32,437 bases of DNA, taken from Blautia sp. Lineage in GTDB: Bacteria; Bacillota; Clostridia; Lachnospirales; Lachnospiraceae. Position numbers and translations under genes: made by a program. The notes beneath the pieces were generated by a model that was not told the origin of the DNA, searched no databases, and saw only the letters and a program-made list of their open reading frames with translations. The DNA lies in NCBI GenBank assembly GCA_029257775.1, contig JARIAQ010000005.1, positions 1-32,437 of the forward strand, given 5' to 3'. Below are positions 14,068 to 21,395 of the stretch, in pieces. Each line of letters starts with the position of its first letter. Position 1 is the first letter of the stretch.

Positions 14068-15390
14068 ATGCAGAAAGATTTAACACAAGGTTCAATAACA
14101 AAAACAATATTGATTTTTGCAATGCCTATGATTATAGGAAATTTGTTGCAACAATTTTATAATATAGCAGATACTTTAATTGTAGGGCGTTTTCTAGGAG
14201 CAGAGGCCTTGGCAGCAGTAGGTTCTTCTTACGCATTGATGACTTTTTTGACATCAATACTTTTAGGGTTGGCTATGGGAAGTGGAGCAGTTTTTTCTAT
14301 ATATTATGGGGAGGGGAATGAAGAAAAGTTAAAAGAAAGTATTGTAGCAGCATTTTGGTTGATTTTGGTAGTGGCCTTGCTGTTAAATGTTCTTGTTTTT
14401 CTTTGTATTCATCCGATTATGCATTTTTTGCAAGTTCCCAAAGAAATTTATAATATGATGAAGGAGTACCTTTGGATTGTTTTTGGTGGGATTTTTGCTT
14501 CTTTTTTATATAATTATTTTGCGTCTTTACTTCGAGCAGTGGGAAATTCCGTAGTGCCATTAATGTTTTTAGCAGTAAGTGCGGTATTGAATATCATATT
14601 GGATTTGTGGTTTATTTTAGGATTGAAATGGGGTGTGGCAGGAGCTGCAAGTGCTACTGTTATATCTCAATATGTATCAGGCATTGGTATTTTCTTGTAT
14701 ACCTGTATAAAACTTCCTTATTTTCAGGGGATTGGAAAATATATGTGTCCTAAGATGAAAATGATTAAGGAAATTGGACAGTTTTCATTTTTAACTTGTT
14801 TGCAACAGTCTGTGATGAATTTGGGAATTCTTATGGTGCAAGGTCTTGTGAATAGTTTTGGAACAGTGATTATGGCAGCTTTTGCAGCAGCGGTGAAAAT
14901 TGACTCTTTTGCATATATGCCTGTACAAGATTTTGGAAATGCATTTTCTACTTTTGTTGCGCAGAATTATGGAGCTGGAAAGAACGATAGAATACAACAG
15001 GGAATTAAGAAAGCGGTCACTCTTTCTATAGTATTTTCTTTGTGTCTTTCCATAGTGGTATTTCTCTTTGCAAGACCTCTCATGCTGATTTTTGTAAATT
15101 CAGAAGAAAGGGAGATTTTAAATGCGGGAGTAGAGTATCTAAGAATTGAAGGACTTTTTTACTGTGGGATTGGTTGTTTATTTTTGTTATATGGCTTTTA
15201 CCGTGCAGTGAAAAAGCCAGGGATGTCATTGGTGCTAACTACGATTTCCCTTGGAACAAGAGTGGTTTTGGCATATATATTGTCATCCATTCCTGCAATT
15301 GGAGTGACAGGAATTTGGTGGTCGGTGCCCATAGGGTGGGGATTGGCTGATTTAGTAGGCATTTGGTATTATAAAAATTATCATAGATAG
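14068..15390 (+). CDS. MATE family efflux transporter
   Basis: A 440-residue inner-membrane transporter with twelve predicted hydrophobic segments in two similar halves, normal for the family. The MATE signature is clear near the start: FAMPMIIGNLLQQFYNIADT, then LIVGRFLGAEALAAVGSS. The second half begins FSFLTCLQQSVMNLGI with AAFAAAVKIDSFAYMPVQDFG. Family members export drugs or metabolites by Na+ or H+ antiport. The substrate is not predictable; the DinF/NorM split cannot be decided by eye. I place the start at the second of two adjacent ATGs, which is better spaced from AAAGGAG. The next gene, the TetM-like fusion, begins 10 nt after its stop, so both probably share one mRNA. Confidence 0.92.
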   Translation: MQKDLTQGSITKTILIFAMPMIIGNLLQQFYNIADTLIVGRFLGAEALAAVGSSYALMTFLTSILLGLAMGSGAVFSIYYGEGNEEKLKESIVAAFWLILVVALLLNVLVFLCIHPIMHFLQVPKEIYNMMKEYLWIVFGGIFASFLYNYFASLLRAVGNSVVPLMFLAVSAVLNIILDLWFILGLKWGVAGAASATVISQYVSGIGIFLYTCIKLPYFQGIGKYMCPKMKMIKEIGQFSFLTCLQQSVMNLGILMVQGLVNSFGTVIMAAFAAAVKIDSFAYMPVQDFGNAFSTFVAQNYGAGKNDRIQQGIKKAVTLSIVFSLCLSIVVFLFARPLMLIFVNSEEREILNAGVEYLRIEGLFYCGIGCLFLLYGFYRAVKKPGMSLVLTTISLGTRVVLAYILSSIPAIGVTGIWWSVPIGWGLADLVGIWYYKNYHR

Positions 15391-15400
15391 GAATAGAATT

Positions 15401-18055
15401 ATGGAGACTAATCAATTGGTAGTGGGTATTTTAGCTCATGTAGATGCAGGAAAAACAACCCTTGCAGAAGGAATTTTATATCATACAGGGAGTATTCGCA
15501 AGGTAGGTCGTGTAGATCACCAAGACGCATTCTTGGATACGTATGCTTTGGAAAAGGAAAGAGGAATTACTATTTTTTCCAAACAGGCAGGCTTTACATT
15601 AAAAGGGAAGAAAATCACTCTTTTAGATACGCCAGGGCATGTGGATTTTTCAGCAGAAATGGAAAGAACACTTTCTGTATTAGATTATGCGATTCTTGTT
15701 ATTAGTGGAGCAGATGGGGTACAGGGTCATGTACAAACCTTATGGAAATTATTAAAAGAGTATGAAATTCCTGTATTTATTTTTATTAATAAAATGGATC
15801 AGGAAGGAACAAGTCAAGAAAAATTGTTATTAGAGTTGCAAAATAGACTGGATAAAGGGTGTATAGATTTTACTTTTTCTAAAGCCCATAGTTCAGAATT
15901 TTTGGAAGAACTGGCTCTTTGTGATGATCAGGTGCTTGCAAAATATTTAGATTATGGAGAAGTATCTACAATAGATATTCAGGAAATGATTAGAAAAAGA
16001 GAAGTATTTCCTTGTTATTTTGGTTCTGCGCTAAAGCTTCAAGGAATTCAGGAATTTTTAGAAGGTCTGGAGTTGTATACAGAATGTCCTCAATATAAGG
16101 ATGAGTTTGGTGCCAGAGTATTTAAGATTTCCAGAGATGAAAAGGGAAATAGGTTAACACATTTAAAAGTGACAGGTGGAACTTTAAAGGTTAAGCAAAG
16201 TATAAAAGGAAAAGATTGGGAAGAGAAAGCAGACCAAATTCGTGTTTATGACGGAGCAGGATTTCTTTCTGTCAGTAAGGCAGAGGCAGGAGGAATATAT
16301 ACGGTAACAGGACTTTCCCATACTTTTGCAGGAGAGTGTCTAGGTATAGAACAGGGAGGAAAAGAGCCTGTTTTGACACCAGTACTCACTTATGAAATTC
16401 GACTTCCAAAGCAGTGTGATGTACACAATATGTTAAAAAAACTTCAAGAGCTGGAAGAGGAAGAACCTTTGCTTCATATTATATGGAATGAGAAGCTGGG
16501 AGAAATTCATGCGCAAGTTATGGGAGAAGTACAGATTGAAATTTTAAAGAGAATGATACAGGAGCGTTTTGGCGTATCTGTAGAGTTTGGTGCAGGAAGC
16601 ATTGTATACAAAGAAACTATTGCAGATAAAGTGGAAGGAATTGGACATTTTGAGCCATTGCGTCATTATGCAGAGGTGCATCTTTTATTGGAACCGTTAG
16701 AGCGTGGCAGTGGATTGGTCTTTGAGACAGAGTGCAGTGAAGATATGTTGGATCGAAATTGGCAGAGACTGGTTCTTACACATTTAGAAGAAAAAATCCA
16801 TCGGGGTGTACTTACTGGTTCTGAAATTACAGATATGAAGATTACTTTAATTGCAGGTAAAGCCCATGCAAAGCATACAGAAGGAGGAGATTTTCGCCAA
16901 GCAACCTATCGTGCTGTACGTCAGGGGTTGAAAAAGGTAAAAAGTATCTTGTTAGAGCCTGTGTATGAATATCGTTTAGAAGTACCACAAGATACAATCG
17001 GCAGGGCAATGACAGATATTCAAAAAATGTATGGAAGTTTTCATTCCCCGAAAAACGAAGGGGAAATGTGTATTCTTACAGGCGAGGTTCCGGTGGTTAC
17101 TATGGAAGGATATCAACGGGATATGATTTCTTATACGAGAGGAAGAGGAAGATTATTCTGTACTTTGAAGGGATATGAACCTTGTCATAATGAAGAAGAA
17201 GTTTTAGCTGAGATCAATTATGATGCAGAAAGTGATTTGGAGAATCCTACAGGTTCTGTTTTTTGTTCTCATGGAGCAGGATTTCCTGTAAGTTGGGATA
17301 AAGTAGAGGAATTTGCTCACATTCATACAGAGTTTGAAAAAACAAAGGAGGAACAAAGGGAAAGGATTTCTAAAATAAATTTTTCTAAAATGTCATTAGA
17401 TGAAGAAGAACTGGAAGAAATTTTTATTAGAACTTATGGTCCTATAAAGAGAGAAAGAAATGGATTTCAGAAAACTTCCCATACGATTACGGTAAAGGCA
17501 GATGCCAAAAAGCCAGTGAAAAGGCAGATAGAGAAGGAATATCTTTTAGTAGATGGATATAATATTATTTTTGCATGGGAGGAGTTAAATGAACTGGCAA
17601 AAGTGAATATAGAGGCTGCAAGAAATAAGTTGATGGATATTCTATGTAATTATCAAGGATATAAGAAATGTACATTAATTCTGGTATTTGATGCCTATAA
17701 AGTAGAAGGAAATCCAGGATCTATACAAAAATATCATAATATTCACGTAGTTTATACAAAAGAAGCAGAAACAGCAGACCAGTATATTGAAAAGACGGTA
17801 CATGAAATTGGGCGCAAATATCATGTTACAGTTGCTACTTCGGATGCTATGGAGCAGGTTATTATTTTGGGACAGGGAGCTTCCAGAATGTCAGCAAAGA
17901 ATCTGTTGGATGAAGTTAAACAAATGAAAGAAGAAATTCGAGAAATTTACCTTGAAAAGCAGAAAAAAAGTGGGACTTATCTTTTTGATAGTTTGCCAAA
18001 AGAATGGGAAGAATTTATAGAAGATGTACGTTTAGGAAAGAAAAAGTTCGAATAA
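15401..18055 (+). CDS. TetM/TetO-like ribosome-protection GTPase fused to a YacP/Rae1 NYN nuclease domain
   Basis: An 884-residue two-part protein. Residues ~1-670 form an EF-G-like translational GTPase closest in appearance to TetM/TetO. Its G motifs are AHVDAGKTTL (12-21), RGITI, DTPGH, NKMD and GSAL. Domains II to V follow, including the domain-IV loop AHAKHTEGGDFRQATYRAV and a C-terminal GYQRDMISYTRGRG. After a basic linker, residues ~712-860 are a complete NYN domain of the YacP type: LLVDGYNIIFAW (Asp718), LVFDAYKVEG (Asp764), TKEAETADQYIEK (Asp793), VATSDAMEQ (Asp815) and GQGASRMSAKNLLDEV. YacP of Bacillus subtilis is Rae1, which cuts mRNA in the ribosomal A site. Ordinary ribosome-protection proteins end near residue 640. 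The fusion likely acts on stalled or drug-bound ribosomes; tetracycline resistance is not demonstrated. No frameshift separates the two parts. Confidence 0.92.
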   Translation: METNQLVVGILAHVDAGKTTLAEGILYHTGSIRKVGRVDHQDAFLDTYALEKERGITIFSKQAGFTLKGKKITLLDTPGHVDFSAEMERTLSVLDYAILVISGADGVQGHVQTLWKLLKEYEIPVFIFINKMDQEGTSQEKLLLELQNRLDKGCIDFTFSKAHSSEFLEELALCDDQVLAKYLDYGEVSTIDIQEMIRKREVFPCYFGSALKLQGIQEFLEGLELYTECPQYKDEFGARVFKISRDEKGNRLTHLKVTGGTLKVKQSIKGKDWEEKADQIRVYDGAGFLSVSKAEAGGIYTVTGLSHTFAGECLGIEQGGKEPVLTPVLTYEIRLPKQCDVHNMLKKLQELEEEEPLLHIIWNEKLGEIHAQVMGEVQIEILKRMIQERFGVSVEFGAGSIVYKETIADKVEGIGHFEPLRHYAEVHLLLEPLERGSGLVFETECSEDMLDRNWQRLVLTHLEEKIHRGVLTGSEITDMKITLIAGKAHAKHTEGGDFRQATYRAVRQGLKKVKSILLEPVYEYRLEVPQDTIGRAMTDIQKMYGSFHSPKNEGEMCILTGEVPVVTMEGYQRDMISYTRGRGRLFCTLKGYEPCHNEEEVLAEINYDAESDLENPTGSVFCSHGAGFPVSWDKVEEFAHIHTEFEKTKEEQRERISKINFSKMSLDEEELEEIFIRTYGPIKRERNGFQKTSHTITVKADAKKPVKRQIEKEYLLVDGYNIIFAWEELNELAKVNIEAARNKLMDILCNYQGYKKCTLILVFDAYKVEGNPGSIQKYHNIHVVYTKEAETADQYIEKTVHEIGRKYHVTVATSDAMEQVIILGQGASRMSAKNLLDEVKQMKEEIREIYLEKQKKSGTYLFDSLPKEWEEFIEDVRLGKKKFE

Positions 18056-18145
18056 AGAAAAAACAGTAGTATTTTTGTCCAGTTAGTATTATACTATAGG
18101 TAACAGCAAAAAAATCTATAAATACACATAAAGGGGGTTTCCAAA

Positions 18146-20677
18146 ATGGAATCACTGAAATTACGAGAAAATTTTTATTGGACAGGGATTGTAGATGATA
18201 AATTACGTGTGTTTGACATTATAATGTATACAGAATTTGGGACAACTTACAATTCTTATGTCATGAAAGCAGGAGATAAGACTATATTATTTGAAACAGC
18301 AAAAGCAAAGTTCTTTGATGAATATTTGGAAAAGTTAAAAGAACTTACTGATGTATCAAAAATTGATTACCTGGTTGTTAGTCATACAGAGCCGGATCAT
18401 GCAGGAAGCGTAGAGAAACTTCTGGAAATCAATCCAGGAATGAAAATTATTGCAACAGGTTGTGCAGTTGGCTTTTTGAAAGAAATTGTAAATGGAGAAT
18501 TTACAGCGATTGTTGTAAAGGACAATCAGACAATGAAAATTGGTGATAAAACATTGAAATTTCTTGTTGTGCCAAATCTGCATTGGCCAGACACTATGTA
18601 TACTTATATTGAGGAAGAACAGATTTTAGTAACTTGTGATTCCTTTGGTTCCCATTATGCTTTCCATGATGTTTTGGTAAGTAAAGTAACAGACCAGGAA
18701 GGTTATATGAGAGCTACAAAGTATTATTTTGATAGTATTATTGGACCTTTTAAGCCGTACATGAAAAAAGCTTTAGAAAGAGTTCGTAATCTGGATGTTT
18801 CTATGATTTGTACAGGCCATGGACCTGTTCTGGATACAAAGATTGACTTTATGTTGGATACTTATGAGGAATGGTGTACAGTAGTTAATCCAAATCCTAA
18901 AAAAACAGTAATTATTCCTTATGTAAGCGCTTATGGTTATACAAAACAATTGGCAGAAACTATTGCAAAAGGAATTGAGGCAAGTGGAGATATTGATGTA
19001 CGCTGCTATGATATGGTAGAGGCGGATCAGGCAAAAGTATTAGAAGAATTAGGATTTGCAGATGGTATTCTTTTTGGATCTCCAACTATAGTAGGAGAGG
19101 CATTAAAACCAATCTGGGATTTGACTACTTCTATTTTTGCGGGAACTCATGGAGGTAAATTAGCAAGTGCTTTTGGAAGTTATGGCTGGAGTGGAGAGGC
19201 TGTGCCTCATTTGATTGAAAGATTGAAACAGCTAAAAATGAGAGTGCCAGATGAAGGATTTCGTGTGAAGTTTAAACCAGGAGAAGATAATTTAATTGAT
19301 GCCCATGATTATGGTTATAATTTTGGATGTCTTCTGCAAAATAAGGAAAATGTAAAGAAAACAACAGGAACAAGAACTCTTGTTAAATGTCTTGTATGTG
19401 GAGAAATCTTTGATTCTTCTTTGGAAATTTGTCCAGTGTGTGGTGTTGGAAAAGAAAATTTTGTAGAGGTAGAAGTAGAAGAAAGTGCTTACAGAAATGA
19501 TACACAGGATTTCTATGTAATCTTAGGATCAGGTGCAGCAGGATTTTATGCTGCTTCGGAAATTCGAAAAAGAGATAAAACCGGTTCTATTGTTATGGTA
19601 TCTAACGAGCCTTATCGTCCTTATAACCGTCCAATGTTGACGAAATCTCTCATGGCAGATCTGACAGAAGAACAGATTGAAATTCAGAATGAAAAATGGT
19701 ATGAAGAACAGAATATTCATCTGGTACTTGGAAAACAGATTGAGGCTATTCATACAGATGTGAAGGAAGTTGTTTTAGAAGGTGGCATGAAGCTTACTTA
19801 TACAAAATTAGTTTATGCTCTTGGTTCAGAATGTTTCATTCCTCCAATTCCGGGACATGACAGGGAAGGTGTTGTAGCTATCCGCCGTCTGGAAGATACT
19901 AGAAAGATTGATAAGATGATACCAGAAGTGAAAAATGTAGTAGTAATTGGTGGTGGTGTTCTGGGACTAGAAGCTGCATGGGAACTTAAACGAGCAAAAT
20001 GTAACGTAACCGTGTTGGAACTTGCACCAAAGCTTATGGCTCGCCAGCTTGATGATGCAGCAGGAGATATGTTAAAGCTGATTAGTGAAAACCAAGGTAT
20101 TCAAATTCATACAGGTGTTCAGATTGAAGAAATTCAGGGAGATGGTCGTGTAACAGGTGTAAAATTAGGAAGTGGAGAAGTAATTCCGGCAGAATTGGTA
20201 ATTATGTCCTGTGGTGTTCGTGCTAATATCGATCTGGCAAAAGAAGCAGGTGTGGAAACGGATAGAGGCGTTCTTGTAAACGAAAAAATGGAAACAAATA
20301 TTTCAGGAATTTATGCGTGTGGTGATTGTGCACAGTATAATAACATTAATTATGCTATTTGGCCACAGGCGGTAGAGCAAGGGAAAGTTGCTGGTGCAAA
20401 TGCAAGTGGAGAGGAAGCTGTGTATGAAACAGTTCCGGCTGCTCTTAGCTTCCATGGAATGAAAACAGCTCTATTTGCAGCTGGAGATAATGGTAAAAAT
20501 CCAAATCTTATATATAAAACTGTAGAATTTAAAGATATGGGCAAAAAACAGTATCGTAAGTACTATTTCTTAAATAACAGACTTTGTGGAGTTATTCTCA
20601 TTGGAGATGTAAGCCGCATGGCAGAACTGACAAAAGCGCTGGAGAAACATAGTTCTTATACAGAAATGATGAAATAA
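18146..20677 (+). CDS. Class F-type flavodiiron protein: FDP core, short rubredoxin and NADH:rubredoxin oxidoreductase in one chain
   Basis: An 843-residue cytoplasmic oxygen (or NO) reductase. Residues 1-250 are the metallo-beta-lactamase-like diiron domain with all ligands visible: His80, Glu82, Asp84 and His85 (SHTEPDHAG), His146 (NLHWPDT), Asp165 (TCDSFG) and His225 (TGHGPV). A flavodoxin domain follows (~255-400, YVSAYGYTKQLAETI, FGSPTIVGEALKP). A rubredoxin-like site with only ten residues between the Cys pairs is next (Cys415, Cys418, Cys429, Cys432). Last comes an FAD/NADH oxidoreductase (~450-843; LGSGAAGFYAASEI, VVIGGGVLGLEAAWEL, YACGDCAQ). All parts of the NADH-to-O2 chain are on one polypeptide, as in the fused enzyme reported from Clostridioides difficile. 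It protects an anaerobe from oxygen. It is monocistronic as far as the downstream terminator. Confidence 0.94.
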   Translation: MESLKLRENFYWTGIVDDKLRVFDIIMYTEFGTTYNSYVMKAGDKTILFETAKAKFFDEYLEKLKELTDVSKIDYLVVSHTEPDHAGSVEKLLEINPGMKIIATGCAVGFLKEIVNGEFTAIVVKDNQTMKIGDKTLKFLVVPNLHWPDTMYTYIEEEQILVTCDSFGSHYAFHDVLVSKVTDQEGYMRATKYYFDSIIGPFKPYMKKALERVRNLDVSMICTGHGPVLDTKIDFMLDTYEEWCTVVNPNPKKTVIIPYVSAYGYTKQLAETIAKGIEASGDIDVRCYDMVEADQAKVLEELGFADGILFGSPTIVGEALKPIWDLTTSIFAGTHGGKLASAFGSYGWSGEAVPHLIERLKQLKMRVPDEGFRVKFKPGEDNLIDAHDYGYNFGCLLQNKENVKKTTGTRTLVKCLVCGEIFDSSLEICPVCGVGKENFVEVEVEESAYRNDTQDFYVILGSGAAGFYAASEIRKRDKTGSIVMVSNEPYRPYNRPMLTKSLMADLTEEQIEIQNEKWYEEQNIHLVLGKQIEAIHTDVKEVVLEGGMKLTYTKLVYALGSECFIPPIPGHDREGVVAIRRLEDTRKIDKMIPEVKNVVVIGGGVLGLEAAWELKRAKCNVTVLELAPKLMARQLDDAAGDMLKLISENQGIQIHTGVQIEEIQGDGRVTGVKLGSGEVIPAELVIMSCGVRANIDLAKEAGVETDRGVLVNEKMETNISGIYACGDCAQYNNINYAIWPQAVEQGKVAGANASGEEAVYETVPAALSFHGMKTALFAAGDNGKNPNLIYKTVEFKDMGKKQYRKYYFLNNRLCGVILIGDVSRMAELTKALEKHSSYTEMMK

Positions 20678-20697
20678 AAAATGATATAAAATCATAG

Positions 20698-20743
20698 GGG
20701 CAGTCCTTCATTTATGGAAAGAAATGGGGATTGCCCATTTTTT
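20698..20743 (+). terminator. Terminator of the flavodiiron gene
   Basis: GGGCAGTCC (20698-20706) pairs with GGATTGCCC (20728-20736, one wobble). The 21-nt interior can pair further (CATTT with AAATG), and TTTTTT follows. The right arm contains the -35 of the next promoter. Confidence 0.82.
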
Positions 20744-20759
20744 ATGTAAGAGGTATACT
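20731..20759 (+). promoter_or_regulatory. Probable promoter of the GreA-type factor gene
   Basis: TTGCCC (20731-20736), a 17-nt spacer and TATACT (20754-20759). The -35 lies inside the right arm of the preceding terminator hairpin. Confidence 0.5.
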
Positions 20760-20792
20760 AAAATAGAATAAATTTTAGAAAAGAGGATGGAT

Positions 20793-21296
20793 ATGGGAGA
20801 GCGGCTTACTGAAAATGATGTAAAGAAAATTCAGGCGGAAATTGAGTATAGAAAGCTGACAGTTCGAAAGGAAGCTATTGAGGCCGTAAAAGAGGCAAGA
20901 GCCCAAGGGGATCTTAGTGAGAATTTTGAGTATTATGCGGCAAAGAAAGACAAAAATAAAAATGAGAGCCGGATCCGCTATCTGGAGAGAATGCTAAAAA
21001 CAGCAGAGATTGTTTCAGAGGATTCTAAGGCAGATGAAGCAGGAATGAATAATGTAATTGAAGTATATTTTGAAGAAGATGATGAGATAGAAACTTATAA
21101 ATTGGTAACGTCCATTAGGGGAAATTCTTTGGATAATAAAATTAGCATTGAATCTCCCCTTGGAAAGGCAATTTTAGGACATCGAGAAGGAGATAGGGTT
21201 TGGGTAAAAATAAATGAAAGTGCCGGATACTATATTGTCATTAAGAAAATCTTAAAAAATATTGATGATGCAGAGGATGAAATTAAGAGTTTTTAA
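20793..21296 (+). CDS. GreA/GreB family transcript cleavage elongation factor
   Basis: A 167-residue factor that enters the secondary channel of RNA polymerase and stimulates cleavage of backtracked RNA. The N-terminal coiled coil carries the catalytic tip GDLSENFEYYAAK, with the Asp and Glu that hold Mg2+. The C-terminal FKBP-like domain has ESPLGKAILGHREGDRVWVK. The start at 20793 is favoured over 20787 because AGAGG abuts the earlier ATG but is about 6 nt from the later one. The middle segment (DEIETYKLVTSIRGNSLDN) departs from ordinary GreA, so this may be a second, specialised paralogue rather than the housekeeping copy. That point is inference. Confidence 0.88.
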   Translation: MGERLTENDVKKIQAEIEYRKLTVRKEAIEAVKEARAQGDLSENFEYYAAKKDKNKNESRIRYLERMLKTAEIVSEDSKADEAGMNNVIEVYFEEDDEIETYKLVTSIRGNSLDNKISIESPLGKAILGHREGDRVWVKINESAGYYIVIKKILKNIDDAEDEIKSF

Positions 21297-21299
21297 GAT

Positions 21300-21354
21300 T
21301 TTACATAGATTTAACATGCCACCCCTAGTAATCTTTATATAAAATTTATATAAT
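21300..21354 (+). promoter_or_regulatory. PhoP/PhoB-box-like repeats and -10 of the Na+/phosphate symporter gene
   Basis: Two hexamers, TTTACA (21300-21305) and TTAACA (21311-21316), lie on the same face at exactly 11-bp spacing, like TT(A/T/C)ACA half-sites of Gram-positive PhoP boxes. A perfect -10 TATAAT is at 21349-21354, and at the -35 position there is only TAGTAA. A poor -35 with upstream repeats suits activator-dependent transcription. Confidence 0.45.
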
Positions 21355-21395
21355 GATGAAAAACGAAAGAATATAAAAGACAAGAGGAGAGCAGA

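Noticed and set aside
15401-18055. Simple call of a tetracycline resistance gene tet(M)/tet(O)
   Set aside because: The GTPase part is TetM-like but diverged, the domain-IV tip differs from Tet(M), and a complete nuclease domain is fused. Resistance cannot be claimed from sequence.
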